DNA of 64,000 nucleotides from UBA1479 sp038109305. GTDB lineage: Bacteria; Pseudomonadota; Alphaproteobacteria; Rhodospirillales; Casp-alpha2. Both the position numbers and the translations under genes were made by a program. The number at the start of each line of letters is the position of its first letter. The stretch's first letter is position 1. The notes under the pieces were generated by a model that was given only the letters and a program-made list of their open reading frames with translations, did no database searches and was not told the origin of the DNA. The stretch spans positions 1-64,000 of the forward strand of contig JAYNIR010000005.1 of assembly GCA_038109305.1 (NCBI GenBank), given 5' to 3'. Shown one piece after another: positions 9,149 through 18,301 of the stretch.

Positions 9149-10666
9149 CTAGGCGGGTAGATACCGTGATTTGAGATGATTCTCAAACACCTTGGGGTCG
9201 AGCGCCCGGCCAGTGGCGTTTTTCACCAGCTGCGTGCCGCCCTCGAATGACCCCCGCCCGTGCACGTTTTCACCCAGCCAGGCAAGCAGGCCGGTAAAAT
9301 CACCCTTTGCGATTTCGCTTTCCAGCGCCGGGCGCGCCCGCTTGGCGGCGTCGAAAATCTGCGCCGCCGTCATGGCGCCCAAGGTATACGTCGGGAAGTA
9401 TCCCCACGCCCCGTCGTACCAGTGGATGTCCTGCAAACAGCCCAGCGTATCCGTCGGCGGCGTCACGCCCAAAAGGCGCTGCAAGCCGTCATTCCAGGCG
9501 CCGGGCAGGTCAGGGAATTCCATGCGGCCTTCGATCATCGATTTTTCCAGGCCGTAACGCAGGATGATGTGGGCCGGGTAGGTAACCTCGTCGGCGTCGA
9601 CGCGGATGAAGCTGCGCTCCACCTTCGTATAAAGCCGGAACAGATTGTCGACCTCCCACGCGTCGCCTTGGCCGCCGAAGGTGTCCTTCATCATCGGTTG
9701 CGCGAATTCCAGAAACGCGTGGGACCGGCAGACCTGCATTTCGATCAAGAGGCTCTGGCTTTCGTGGATCGCCATGCCGAGCGCGTGGCCCACCGGCTGG
9801 CCGCGCCAGTCCTTGGGCAGGCCGCGTTCATAAAGCGCGTGGCCAGTTTCGTGTAGCACGCCCATGAGCGCCGTGGTGAAATCGTCTTCGTCATAGCGCG
9901 TGGTGATGCGTACGTCGTCGGGGATGCCGCCGCAGAACGGATGCAACGACACGTCTAACCGCCCGTGCGCGAAATCGAAGCCGAGCCGTTCCATCAGCTT
10001 GCGGCCAAGCGCCTTCTGCTTGGCTTCAGCGAACGGGCCTTCAGGCATGACGATCGGCGGCTGGCTCGCCTGATGATCCAGAACAGCCTGCAGAAAATCC
10101 GGCAGGAAGGCCTCGTATTCGGCGAAGATAGGATCGATGTCCGCTGACCGGCAGCCGGCTTCATAATCGTCCAGCAGCGCATCGTAGAGGCCGAGGCCGC
10201 TGGCTTCGGATTTCGCCTGGGCCTTTTCGCGCACCAGCTCGAGCAGATGTTCCGCCGCCGGCAGCGTCGCCTTGAAGTCGTTCGCCGGGCGGGTGGCGCG
10301 CCACACTTCCTCGCACGCCGACGACGCGCGGGAATAGCGCGTCACCAGATCTTCCGACAGCGCCGTCGCTTTCACGTACTTGCGTTTGATCTCGCGCAGG
10401 TTGGCGCGCTGCCAGTCGGACAGGTCGGATTTGGTTTCCTCGGCGGCGGCGATCAGGTCCGCCGTTTCGTCCGCCGTCAGCATCCCGTGGTGGACGGCGG
10501 CCAGCTCGGCCAATTGTTCGGACCGGGCCTCGTACCCGCCGGCGGGCATCACCGTCGCCATGTCCCAATGCAGCATGCCCTGGGCTTCGGCCAACGCGCT
10601 CAAGCGCCGGAAACGGTCTTCCAGGCGGGCGTACTCCTGGGGCGTGGAGGATCTGCTGTCCGGCAT
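9149..10666 (-). CDS. M32 family metallo-carboxypeptidase (carboxypeptidase Taq type)
   Basis: 505 residues, the normal length for this family. The zinc-binding HExxH is present as HETGH in GVLHETGHALYERGLPKDW, followed by GMAIHESQSLLIE, which carries the third ligand region. The C-terminal DIHWYDGAWGYFPTYTLG is also typical. These cytoplasmic enzymes remove C-terminal residues from peptides. It sits between ctaB (15-base gap) and thrC (13-base gap) on the same strand, so it is part of one operon; the link to oxidase assembly is probably positional only. Confidence 0.94.
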   Translation of the reverse strand: MPDSRSSTPQEYARLEDRFRRLSALAEAQGMLHWDMATVMPAGGYEARSEQLAELAAVHHGMLTADETADLIAAAEETKSDLSDWQRANLREIKRKYVKATALSEDLVTRYSRASSACEEVWRATRPANDFKATLPAAEHLLELVREKAQAKSEASGLGLYDALLDDYEAGCRSADIDPIFAEYEAFLPDFLQAVLDHQASQPPIVMPEGPFAEAKQKALGRKLMERLGFDFAHGRLDVSLHPFCGGIPDDVRITTRYDEDDFTTALMGVLHETGHALYERGLPKDWRGQPVGHALGMAIHESQSLLIEMQVCRSHAFLEFAQPMMKDTFGGQGDAWEVDNLFRLYTKVERSFIRVDADEVTYPAHIILRYGLEKSMIEGRMEFPDLPGAWNDGLQRLLGVTPPTDTLGCLQDIHWYDGAWGYFPTYTLGAMTAAQIFDAAKRARPALESEIAKGDFTGLLAWLGENVHGRGSFEGGTQLVKNATGRALDPKVFENHLKSRYLPA

Positions 10667-10681
10667 GGGCCGAATATGGGT

Positions 10682-11683
10682 CTAAATGATGGCGAAGAAA
10701 AGGGTCCGGTCGGCCAATAGGGCGACGAAAATCCCGAACAGATAAAAGATCGTATAGAAAAACATCGGCCGCGCCGGGCCTTCGCGCATGCCCAGCCCTT
10801 CCGTCGTGCGCCAGACGATCATCATGTGGCGGCAAAGGTTCACGTTCAACAAGGCGGCGACGGCCAGGTAAAGCCAACCCGACACGCCGATCGCGACCGG
10901 CGCGAAGGTCGCCGGTATCAGCAGCGCCGTATAGATCGCCATCTGCAACTTGGTGCCGTGGTCGCCCGCGACCACCGGCAGCATGGGCACGCCGACGTTC
11001 TGGTAATCCTGGCGGCGGAACAGAGCGAGCGCCCAGGTGTGCGGCGGCGTCCACAGGAAGATGATCATGAACAGTGCGACGGCGCCCCAGGGATCGCTGA
11101 AGAAGCCGGCGTTGCCTGTGACGGCGGCCCAGCCGATCACAGGCGGTAGCGCGCCCGACGCGCCGCCGATGACGATGTTCTGCGGCGTCCGGCGTTTCAG
11201 CCACACGGTGTAGATAAAGACGTAATAGAGGATCGTCAGCGCCAGAAGCGCCGCGGAAATTTCGTTGACCAGAACCACCATGGCGATGACTGACAGGGTG
11301 GCCAAGGCCGTGCCGAACCACAGCGCGTTCTGTGCTTCCATCCGGCCGGCCGGGATCGGGCGCATCTGGGTGCGCTGCATGTGCAGGTCGATGTCCCGGT
11401 CGTACCACATATTGATGGCGCCCGACGCGCCGGCGCCCAGCGAAATGCAGAGGATCGCGGCGAAGGCTTCGACGGGTCCGATCTGCCCCGGCGCCATGAC
11501 CAGCCCGACCATGGCGGTGAACACCACCAGCGACATCACCCTGGGCTTCAACAGGGCGGCGTAATCGGCCAGCCGGAAGCGGGGTTCCGGGTCGGAAACC
11601 ACGCCGTCGGGCAGTTGAATTGCCGGGCGGTCCGTCCGTGGTGCGGCGGTGTCGGTCACTTTTGGGCCCTTTTCAGGCGTCAC
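10682..11683 (-). CDS. ctaB: Protoheme IX farnesyltransferase
   Basis: 333 residues with about nine hydrophobic segments. It converts heme B to heme O, the first step towards heme A for the oxidase encoded next door. The UbiA-type motif is YAALLKPRVMSLVVFTAM and the prenyl-diphosphate-binding stretch NMWYDRDIDLHMQRTQMRPIPAG; the second Asp-rich loop lies in WTPPHTWALALF. It is the only prenyltransferase of this type here, and lies on the strand opposite to ctaC-D-G-E, about 2.3 kb away. A 48-base gap separates it from the COX1-like gene upstream. Confidence 0.95.
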   Translation of the reverse strand: MTPEKGPKVTDTAAPRTDRPAIQLPDGVVSDPEPRFRLADYAALLKPRVMSLVVFTAMVGLVMAPGQIGPVEAFAAILCISLGAGASGAINMWYDRDIDLHMQRTQMRPIPAGRMEAQNALWFGTALATLSVIAMVVLVNEISAALLALTILYYVFIYTVWLKRRTPQNIVIGGASGALPPVIGWAAVTGNAGFFSDPWGAVALFMIIFLWTPPHTWALALFRRQDYQNVGVPMLPVVAGDHGTKLQMAIYTALLIPATFAPVAIGVSGWLYLAVAALLNVNLCRHMMIVWRTTEGLGMREGPARPMFFYTIFYLFGIFVALLADRTLFFAII

Positions 11684-11731
11684 TGCTTTGATTGCCGGTT
11701 TATAGTGCAGGATCGGGCCGGGCGCTAGCCT

Positions 11732-13117
11732 TCACTGCGGAGCGTCAGGGCTTGGGGTTTGGGCAGGCCGCAGAAGCGCCCGCCCGGTGATCCAGATGAA
11801 CATCACGCCGCCGATGACCGCGATCACGGCGCCGATCCCCATCATATAAAGCGACAGTTTGGCGCCCAGCGCCTCCAGCCCCGCCACGTCGCCCGCCACC
11901 TTGCGCGGCGCGCCGTAGCCGCCCGCGAAAAACAGGCCCAGCGAATGCAGCGCCTGGCCCGCGCCGTAAAGCCAGAAAATCGCCAAAACCCTGCGGCTCA
12001 TTTCGACCCCCCGGCCCAGAAGCGGCAGCAGGAAGACGAACACCGCCCCCATGACGGCGATGTTCACGCCGCCGATGACGCCGTGATAGTGGGCCGGCGT
12101 GCGGGTGTCGGCGCCGTCGACGAACAGGCCCAGAAACCCGCCCAGGAAAAACACCGCCATGCTGAGCGCCAGGATCTGCGCTTCGGGGCGGCCCTTGATC
12201 CCGGCCAAAAGCCCCGGCGCCACCGCCGCTGCCAGAACAACCGGGACCGGCGCCAACAGGTACTGCAGGTCGGTAAAGGCCTGGGTCTGTTCGGCGGAAA
12301 ACGGGGGATAAATTGCGTAGAGCAGGGGGCCCATGAGCGCGAATCCGAACAACGCCGCCATCGCCCCCTTGAACAGGCGGTCCGGCATGTCGATCCCGGC
12401 CCGGCCGGCCAGGATCAGCCAGCCGATCATCATCAGCCCGACGTTGACGAACTGCAGAACGTGCCCGCCGCCCCAGAAAAGGCGTTCGTTCAGTTCCGCC
12501 GACATGGCTTCCGACGTGCCGAGCTTGAAGGTGACGACCAGACAGGCAACCGCCGCCAGATAGGCGCCCGCCGTCCACAGCGCGCCCGCGCCGAACGGCC
12601 CGGCCGGGTTGGCCCGACGGGCGAGCGACGCCAACATTCTGATTTGGACGAACAGCACGCCCATCATCAGAAACACCAGGCCCAGGTAGTAAAACGGATC
12701 GAGAATTGCCGGCACGTAGTTATTGAGCGATGCCTCCGACGCATGCTTGAGCGCCGGGTAAAGCAACAAAATCATCGCCGCCGACACCATCCAGACGGAT
12801 GACCGCCCGGTCGAACGGCCCCGCGCCCGCCCGTCGTCGAGCCAGTAGGTGGCCGCGACGGCCAGCGCCGACAGCATGCAGAGGAACCAGACCACGAAGG
12901 AGAAGACCACGTGGATCACCAGTCCCTTATGGAAGAAGTCCAGAGGCCAGGGCACCAGCTTTTCCGATCCGGGCACCCGCGACAGCGCCAGCATCAGCGC
13001 GAACACACCGGCGATCGCGAGCGCGCCGACGCCTAGAAGCAGCCAGGCGCGGAGTTCCCAGCGGGCGTCCTCGTTTTCCATAACTTGTTGTAATTTAAAA
13101 TTAAAATCGTTCGTCAT
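11732..13117 (-). CDS. COX1-like heme-copper oxidase superfamily protein lacking CuB ligands
   Basis: 461 residues with about twelve hydrophobic segments. Superfamily marks: H63/H69 in HKGLVIH (low-spin heme ligand region of helix II), H219 in WGGGHVLQF (helix VI), and H343-x-H345 in TPAHYHGVIGG (both axial heme ligands of helix X). The expected His-His pair of helix VII is absent; the matching stretch is AIYPPFSAEQTQAFTDLQY. The helix VI His lacks the nearby Tyr of A-type oxidases. It could bind hemes without a normal binuclear centre. It lies between DUF420 (10-base gap) and ctaB, so a role in heme handling or oxidase assembly is an inference; databases often name such proteins cbb3-type subunit I. 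Confidence 0.75.
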   Translation of the reverse strand: MTNDFNFKLQQVMENEDARWELRAWLLLGVGALAIAGVFALMLALSRVPGSEKLVPWPLDFFHKGLVIHVVFSFVVWFLCMLSALAVAATYWLDDGRARGRSTGRSSVWMVSAAMILLLYPALKHASEASLNNYVPAILDPFYYLGLVFLMMGVLFVQIRMLASLARRANPAGPFGAGALWTAGAYLAAVACLVVTFKLGTSEAMSAELNERLFWGGGHVLQFVNVGLMMIGWLILAGRAGIDMPDRLFKGAMAALFGFALMGPLLYAIYPPFSAEQTQAFTDLQYLLAPVPVVLAAAVAPGLLAGIKGRPEAQILALSMAVFFLGGFLGLFVDGADTRTPAHYHGVIGGVNIAVMGAVFVFLLPLLGRGVEMSRRVLAIFWLYGAGQALHSLGLFFAGGYGAPRKVAGDVAGLEALGAKLSLYMMGIGAVIAVIGGVMFIWITGRALLRPAQTPSPDAPQ

Positions 13118-13126
13118 GGGGCGACT

Positions 13127-13555
13127 CTATCCCTTGAACGGATACAGATGCACGGCCATTACATAGATCACCACGCCCGAGACGCCGACGTAAAACCAGA
13201 GCGGCCAGACCCAGCGGGCCATCGCACGGTGGCGGTCGAACTGGCCCGAAAGGGCCCGCCAGAAGGTCATCGGCACCAGCGGCGTGATGGCTATGGCGCC
13301 GAGCACGTGGGCCGCCAGAATCGTGAAATAGACCGGCCGGATGAAACCGTCGCCGCCGAATTTGGCGAAACCGGAATTGGCCTTGTAGATCAGGTAAACC
13401 AAGAGGAACAGCACGCTCGCGGCGGCGGCCGACAGCATCATCGCCCGGTGCTTTTCCCGCTGCCCGGTTTTGATGAAAAAATACCCGGCGGTCATGAACG
13501 CGACGGAGACCGCGTTCAGGCCGGCGATGAGGTGGGGAAGGTCTTGAACCAGCAT
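13127..13555 (-). CDS. DUF420 family membrane protein
   Basis: 142 residues with four hydrophobic segments. Conserved polar sites include HLIAGLNAVSV near the start, HRAMMLSA, PVYFTILAAHV and HRAMARWVWPLWFYVGVSG, which carry the recurrent histidines of DUF420. A relative, CtaM, is needed for heme-copper oxidase activity in Gram-positive bacteria, so an oxidase-assembly role is plausible here. It sits 13 bases after a 28-codon membrane peptide and 10 bases before the COX1-like gene, all on the minus strand. Confidence 0.85.
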   Translation of the reverse strand: MLVQDLPHLIAGLNAVSVAFMTAGYFFIKTGQREKHRAMMLSAAAASVLFLLVYLIYKANSGFAKFGGDGFIRPVYFTILAAHVLGAIAITPLVPMTFWRALSGQFDRHRAMARWVWPLWFYVGVSGVVIYVMAVHLYPFKG

Positions 13556-13568
13556 AAAGTCGTCAGGC

Positions 13569-13655
13569 TCAGCGGGTCGTCATGTGAAACCAGAACAGCA
13601 AATACAGCCCGACCGCCAGAATCCCTAGGATTGCGCCAAGTTGCCAATTTTTCAT
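13569..13655 (-). CDS. 28-residue single-helix membrane peptide at head of the ctaB operon
   Basis: A short frame starting ATG at 13655 and ending TGA at 13569-13571. It encodes a hydrophobic core (LGAILGILAVGLYLLFWF) between a short N-terminus (MKNWQ) and the basic end HMTTR: one transmembrane helix. It is the first gene of the minus-strand run leading to DUF420, 13 bases downstream. Very small one-helix proteins are common in cytochrome oxidase gene clusters. No homologue recognised, and no clear ribosome site; the support is the codon sense, the clean helix and the position. Confidence 0.5.
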   Translation of the reverse strand: MKNWQLGAILGILAVGLYLLFWFHMTTR

Positions 13656-13973
13656 GCCGATGCCCTTTGCTGGATCGCCCGACGGTCTCGGGCCAGAGTT
13701 CCCGCCTGCCCGAGAACCCGGGAGATTGGACGGGAAGCGTGGAAAATCAATGTAATTAGGCCGTTTGTCCAGGCAAAAAAGCCTTTGCAGGGCCAGCGTG
13801 GGATGGTAGCTAAGACCCTCTGAATCCGGCGCGGCGCGGGATGGTTCTGCATGGCCGTCCGGGAATGACAGACGTTAAAAAAAATCACGGTCCGCCGGCG
13901 TTTGACCGGGAAACCGGAACGAAAATTGTGCAGCGCTCGTGGACCACGTGCCCGAACAACTTGGATGAGACCC
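13656..13973. other. Divergent intergenic region between the ctaB operon and ctaC
   Basis: About 320 bases without a recognisable gene, separating the two halves of the oxidase locus; promoters for both strands must lie here. A perfect 8-bp inverted repeat, TCTCGGGC (13686-13693) and GCCCGAGA (13708-13715) with a 14-base spacer, lies just upstream of the minus-strand genes. A short arm pair AGGC-A6-GCCT lies near 13773-13786. I could not assign convincing -35/-10 boxes. Possible regulator site or mRNA leader structure. Confidence 0.4.
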
Positions 13974-14891
13974 ATGATCTTGAGAATGAACGCATGTTTT
14001 GCCGTTGCCTTTGGCTTCCTGCTCGCTTTGTCGGCGCCCGCCCAGGCGGCGGACAAAGGGATGGGCATCGCCAAACCCTGGCAGATAAATTTCCAGGATG
14101 CGGTGTCGCCGGTGATGGAACGGATTGAATCGTTCCACGAACTGCTGTTCTGGATCATCACGGTGATCACGCTGTTCGTGCTGGCGCTCCTGATCTATGT
14201 AATCGTCAAGTTCAACGAAAAGGCCAACCCGGTGCCGTCCAAGACGACGCACAACACGTTGATCGAGGTCATTTGGACCGTGGTGCCGATCGTTATCCTT
14301 GTGGTCGTCGCGGTGCCGTCGTTCAAGCTGCTGTTTTTCTATAACAAGCATGAAAATCCGGACATGACCCTGAAGGTCATCGGCCAACAGTGGTATTGGT
14401 CTTACGAATATCCCGATCACGGCAAGTTCGCGTTCGACAGCCAGATGATAGAAAAAGACAAACTGAAACCCGGCCAGCCGCGCCTTTTGGCCGTCGACAA
14501 CGAAGTCGTGCTGCCGGTGGATACCAACATCCGCCTAATTTACGCCTCCGAAGACGTGATCCACAACTGGGCCATGCCGTCGATGGGCCTCAAGCAGGAC
14601 ACGGTGCCGGGCCGGATCAACGAAAACTGGGTCCGCATCACCAGGGAAGGCGACTATTACGGACAGTGTTCCGAACTGTGCGGCGTCCGCCACGCGTTCA
14701 TGCCGATCCACATCCGCGCGGTGTCGAAGCAGGACTTCGCCGATTGGGTGAAGACGGCGCAGAAGAAATTCGCCAAGGCCGACGGTTCGCCGGCCGATCC
14801 GGTGCAGGTTGCGGTCGATGCATCGACCGGGAAGCTGATCACCGTGACGCATCCGGGGCCGGACAAAGTGGCCCAGGCCGCGAACCGGTAA
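13974..14891 (+). CDS. ctaC: Cytochrome c oxidase subunit II
   Basis: About 305 residues. A signal peptide (ends SAPAQAADKG) and two transmembrane helices (FWIITVITLFVLALL and WTVVPIVILVVVAV) precede the periplasmic cupredoxin domain. The domain carries IGQQWYWSYEYPD and the CuA site: His in EDVIHNWAMPS, then C-x3-C-x3-H in QCSELCGVRHAFM with the Met ligand. It accepts electrons from cytochrome c and passes them to subunit I. Three in-frame ATGs (13965, 13974, 13986) are possible; 13974 has GGATGAG upstream. First gene of ctaC-D-G-E. Confidence 0.95.
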   Translation: MILRMNACFAVAFGFLLALSAPAQAADKGMGIAKPWQINFQDAVSPVMERIESFHELLFWIITVITLFVLALLIYVIVKFNEKANPVPSKTTHNTLIEVIWTVVPIVILVVVAVPSFKLLFFYNKHENPDMTLKVIGQQWYWSYEYPDHGKFAFDSQMIEKDKLKPGQPRLLAVDNEVVLPVDTNIRLIYASEDVIHNWAMPSMGLKQDTVPGRINENWVRITREGDYYGQCSELCGVRHAFMPIHIRAVSKQDFADWVKTAQKKFAKADGSPADPVQVAVDASTGKLITVTHPGPDKVAQAANR

Positions 14892-14956
14892 TGACGGGCA
14901 TTTGTTGACGAAGCGTACAAAAAACGAAAACAGGACACAGCGAAGAGGTTTGACCC

Positions 14957-16576
14957 ATGGCCAGTGACGCGACAACCCACGGCGGGTACGAAGATCATAA
15001 TCACGCCCCGAAGGGCATCGGACGGTGGCTTTATTCCACCAACCACAAGGACATCGGGACCATGTACATGGTCGTCGCGGTGTTCGCGTCCCTCCTCGGC
15101 GGGCTGGCCTCCTGGCTGATCCGGTTGGAACTGGCGGAGCCCGGCATCCAGTACATCACTGACGGTCACTTTTACAATGTGCTGGTCACGGCGCACGGCT
15201 TCCTTATGATCTTCTTCGTCGTCATGCCGGCGCTGATCGGCGGGTTCGGCAACTGGTTCGTGCCGATGATGATCGGCGCGCCGGACATGGCCTTCCCCCG
15301 GATGAACAATATTTCGCTGTGGCTCCTGGTCGCGTCGACGCTGCTGTTGATTTTCTCCGGCGCCATCGGCGGCGGCGCGGGAACGGGCTGGACGGTTTAT
15401 CCGCCGCTCTCGAGCGTCACCTTCCATCCAAGCATGGCTGTCGACTTCGCCATTCTGTCGCTGCACGTGGCCGGCGCATCGTCGATTTTGGGCGCCATCA
15501 ATTTCATCGTCACCATCCAGAACATGCGTGCCCCCGGCATGACCTTCCACCGGATGCCGCTGTTCGTCTGGGCGATGTTGATCACCGCGTGGCTGCTCGT
15601 GCTGGCGCTGCCGGTTTTGGCCGGCGGCCTGACCATGCTGCTGACCGACCGCAACTTCGGCACCACGTTCTTCGTGCCGTCGGGCGGCGGCGATCCGATC
15701 CTGTGGCAGCACCTGTTCTGGTTCTTCGGTCACCCGGAAGTTTACATCATGATCGTGCCGGCCTTCGGCATTATCTCGCAGATCGTTTCCACGTTCTCGA
15801 AAAAGCCCGTGTTCGGCTACCTGGGCATGGCGTATGCTATGGTGTCGATCGGCTTCGTCGGCTTCGTCGTGTGGGCGCACCACATGTATACGGTCGGCCT
15901 TAACGTCGAAACGCGGGCCTATTTCATCGCCGCGACCATGGTGATCGCGGTGCCCACGGGCGTGAAGATCTTTTCCTGGATCGCCACCATGTGGGGCGGC
16001 TCAATCCGTTTCGACACCCCCATGCTGTGGGCCGTCGGGTTCATCTTCCTGTTCGTGGTCGGCGGCGTGACCGGCGTGGTTCTGGCCAACGCCGGCGTCG
16101 ACATGGCCTTCCACGACACCTATTACGTCGTCGCCCACTTCCACTACGTGCTGTCTCTCGGTGCGGTGTTCGCGATCTTCGCCGGATGGTATTACTGGAT
16201 CGGCAAGATGAGCGGCCGGCAGTACGACGAAACCCTGGGCCGCCTGCACTTCTGGGTGACCTTCATCGGCGTGAACCTGCTGTTCTTCCCGCAGCACTTT
16301 TTGGGCATGGCGGGCATGCCGCGGCGTATTCATGACTATCCGGACGTCTATGCCGGGTGGAATATGGTGTCGTCCATCGGCGCGCTGATCACCGTGCTGG
16401 GCACGTTGATCTTCTTCTACGTGATGTGGCGGACCCTGGCCGCGGGCAAACCAGCGGAAGCCAACCCGTGGGGCGAAGGGGCGACGACCCTCGAATGGAC
16501 CGTGCCGTCGCCGGCGCCGTTCCATACTTTCGAAGACGTGCCCGATATGTCCGGCAAGGCCGGGGCCCAGCACTAG
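14957..16576 (+). CDS. ctaD: Cytochrome c oxidase subunit I (aa3 type)
   Basis: 539 residues, the catalytic subunit that reduces O2 and pumps protons. All metal ligands are present: AHGFLMIFF (low-spin heme), GHPEVYIMIVPAFG (CuB His and cross-linked Tyr), WAHHMYTVG (CuB His-His) and HDTYYVVAHFHYVLSLG (heme a3 and heme a). D-channel residues lie in GGFGNWFVPMMIG with downstream NN. This makes it an A-type enzyme, in contrast to the COX1-like protein at 11732-13117. It follows ctaC by 65 bases. Confidence 0.97.
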   Translation: MASDATTHGGYEDHNHAPKGIGRWLYSTNHKDIGTMYMVVAVFASLLGGLASWLIRLELAEPGIQYITDGHFYNVLVTAHGFLMIFFVVMPALIGGFGNWFVPMMIGAPDMAFPRMNNISLWLLVASTLLLIFSGAIGGGAGTGWTVYPPLSSVTFHPSMAVDFAILSLHVAGASSILGAINFIVTIQNMRAPGMTFHRMPLFVWAMLITAWLLVLALPVLAGGLTMLLTDRNFGTTFFVPSGGGDPILWQHLFWFFGHPEVYIMIVPAFGIISQIVSTFSKKPVFGYLGMAYAMVSIGFVGFVVWAHHMYTVGLNVETRAYFIAATMVIAVPTGVKIFSWIATMWGGSIRFDTPMLWAVGFIFLFVVGGVTGVVLANAGVDMAFHDTYYVVAHFHYVLSLGAVFAIFAGWYYWIGKMSGRQYDETLGRLHFWVTFIGVNLLFFPQHFLGMAGMPRRIHDYPDVYAGWNMVSSIGALITVLGTLIFFYVMWRTLAAGKPAEANPWGEGATTLEWTVPSPAPFHTFEDVPDMSGKAGAQH

Positions 16577-16613
16577 GCGCCGCGACACTGTTGGCGCAAA
16601 GGACCTAAACGCT

Positions 16614-17210
16614 GTGACGGACAGACCGCAGAAAACCCGAAACCTGATAACAGCCGCCGTGCTGTTTTCGGTCGTGGGCGGCATGGTCGGTTTGTCTTTC
16701 GCGGCAGTGCCTTTGTACAAGCTGTTCTGCCAGGTCACCGGGTTCGGCGGGACGACGCAGGTCGCGGAGGCCAAATCCGCGCCCGGTGCTACGACCGACC
16801 GGCGCATCACTGTGACCTTCGACGCCAACGTGGCGCGCGACCTGGGTTGGCGGTTCGAGGCGGAACAGGGCAAGGTTTCCGTCAAGGTCGGCGAGCAGGG
16901 ACTGGCCTTTTACAAGGCGGTCAACAAGGAAAGTCATGCTGTCACCGGTATGGCGGCGTTCAACGTGACGCCGCACGAGGCGGGACTTTATTTCGCGAAG
17001 ATCGAATGCTTCTGCTTTGCCGAACAGACTTTGCAGCCGGGGCAGTCCGTCGACATGCCGGTACAGTTCTTTATCGACCCGGAAATCCTGAACGATTCGA
17101 ACATGCGGGACGTGACGGACATCGTATTATCTTACACCTTCCACCGGGCCGAGAAAACCCAAACGCAAACCAGCGCCGTCGCCGGGTCTAGCGACAAAAC
17201 CGGCGGCTGA
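16614..17210 (+). CDS. ctaG: Cytochrome c oxidase assembly protein CtaG/Cox11
   Basis: 198 residues. A single N-terminal membrane anchor (ITAAVLFSVVGGMVGLSFAAVPLYKLFCQ) precedes a periplasmic immunoglobulin-like domain with the copper-binding pair in IECFCFAEQTL. It delivers copper to the CuB site of subunit I. The start is GTG at 16614, with AAAGGACC placed correctly before it. It lies between ctaD (37-base gap) and ctaE, a normal alphaproteobacterial position except that ctaB is missing from this strand. Confidence 0.95.
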   Translation: MTDRPQKTRNLITAAVLFSVVGGMVGLSFAAVPLYKLFCQVTGFGGTTQVAEAKSAPGATTDRRITVTFDANVARDLGWRFEAEQGKVSVKVGEQGLAFYKAVNKESHAVTGMAAFNVTPHEAGLYFAKIECFCFAEQTLQPGQSVDMPVQFFIDPEILNDSNMRDVTDIVLSYTFHRAEKTQTQTSAVAGSSDKTGG

Positions 17211-17287
17211 TGGCCAGTGATTAGATAAGTAAACAGACGAGGACTTGGGCAAGCGCCCAACGAGAGAGAACAAGGGAGTTAGGAATA

Positions 17288-18100
17288 ATGGCGAGTGGCG
17301 GTAATCATCCGTTCCATATGGTTGAGCCGAGCAAGTGGCCGGCGGTCGGGGCTACAGCGGCCTTCATCATGGCCTGCGGCGCCATCTGGTTCATGCACGG
17401 CGGCCCGTGGTTCCTGTTGGCGGCCGGATTCCTGATCCTGTTCTACACCTTCTACGGCTGGTGGAAGGACGTGATCGGCGAAAGCCTGACCCGCAAGTAC
17501 CATACCGATATTGTCAGCCACGGGCTCCGGATCGGGATGTTACTGTTCATCGCGTCCGAAGTGATGTTCTTTTTCGCCTTCTTCTGGGCCTTCTTCCATG
17601 CCAGCGTGCCGTTCCTATCCAACGTTGCGACGGTTCCGTGGCCGCCGGCGAAGATCACCCCGTTCAACCCCTGGAACATTCCCTTCCTGAACACGCTGAT
17701 CCTGCTGACCTCGGGCGCGACGGTCACCGTCGCTCACCACGCGGTCCGCGCTGGCGACAACAAAACCTGCGCCAAGTGGCTGCTCTACACGGTCCTACTG
17801 GGCGCGACGTTCACCGGGTTCCAGGCGTACGAATACCACCACGCGGCCTTTGGGCTTAAGGACGGCATCTATCCGTCGACGTTCTATCTGGCGACCGGTT
17901 TCCATGGCTTCCATGTGCTAGTCGGCACGTGCTTCCTGATCGTCTGCTATTTCCGGGCGTCCAAGGGCCAGTTCCTAGCTGAAAAACACATCGGCTTCGA
18001 AGCCGCCGCTTGGTACTGGCATTTCGTCGACGTAGTGTGGCTGTTCCTGTTCATCTGCATCTACTGGTGGGGCAAGGGTAACGCCACAAACCTTCTTTGA
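17288..18100 (+). CDS. ctaE: Cytochrome c oxidase subunit III
   Basis: 270 residues with seven hydrophobic helices and the subunit III marks HPFHMVEPSKWP, SEVMFFFAFFWAFFHAS, GATVTVAHHAVRAGD, and TGFHGFHVLVGTCFL ending WYWHFVDVVWLFLF. It stabilises subunit I and its proton uptake. A purine-rich AAGGGAGTTAGGA leader precedes the ATG. A strong intrinsic terminator follows 27 bases after the stop, so the ctaC-D-G-E transcript very likely ends here. Confidence 0.96.
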   Translation: MASGGNHPFHMVEPSKWPAVGATAAFIMACGAIWFMHGGPWFLLAAGFLILFYTFYGWWKDVIGESLTRKYHTDIVSHGLRIGMLLFIASEVMFFFAFFWAFFHASVPFLSNVATVPWPPAKITPFNPWNIPFLNTLILLTSGATVTVAHHAVRAGDNKTCAKWLLYTVLLGATFTGFQAYEYHHAAFGLKDGIYPSTFYLATGFHGFHVLVGTCFLIVCYFRASKGQFLAEKHIGFEAAAWYWHFVDVVWLFLFICIYWWGKGNATNLL

Positions 18101-18127
18101 TCCTGCCCGCAAGGCAACAAATCCTGG

Positions 18128-18159
18128 AAACGCTCCCCTCTGGGGAGCGTTTTCTTTTT
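18128..18159 (+). terminator. Rho-independent terminator after ctaE
   Basis: A perfect 11-bp stem AAACGCTCCCC (18128-18138) / GGGGAGCGTTT (18142-18152) with loop TCT, followed by a T-rich run (TCTTTTT). It begins 27 bases after the ctaE stop. Confidence 0.9.
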
Positions 18160-18301
18160 CAGCCCCGAGTGTCCGCCCCGGCCGGCAGCCAATTGGGCGG
18201 TTCTGGTAAATTCATGGGGACAATCGACGCGCGGGGCTGGTAAACGGCTTCCGAAGGGACTTTCTTTACTTTATATTTTTTGAATATGTTATGGTGACGC
18301 C

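Noticed and set aside
14657..15883. 408-codon open frame on the minus strand over ctaC/ctaD
   Set aside because: It is composed of polar low-meaning residues and lies antisense to canonical oxidase subunits.
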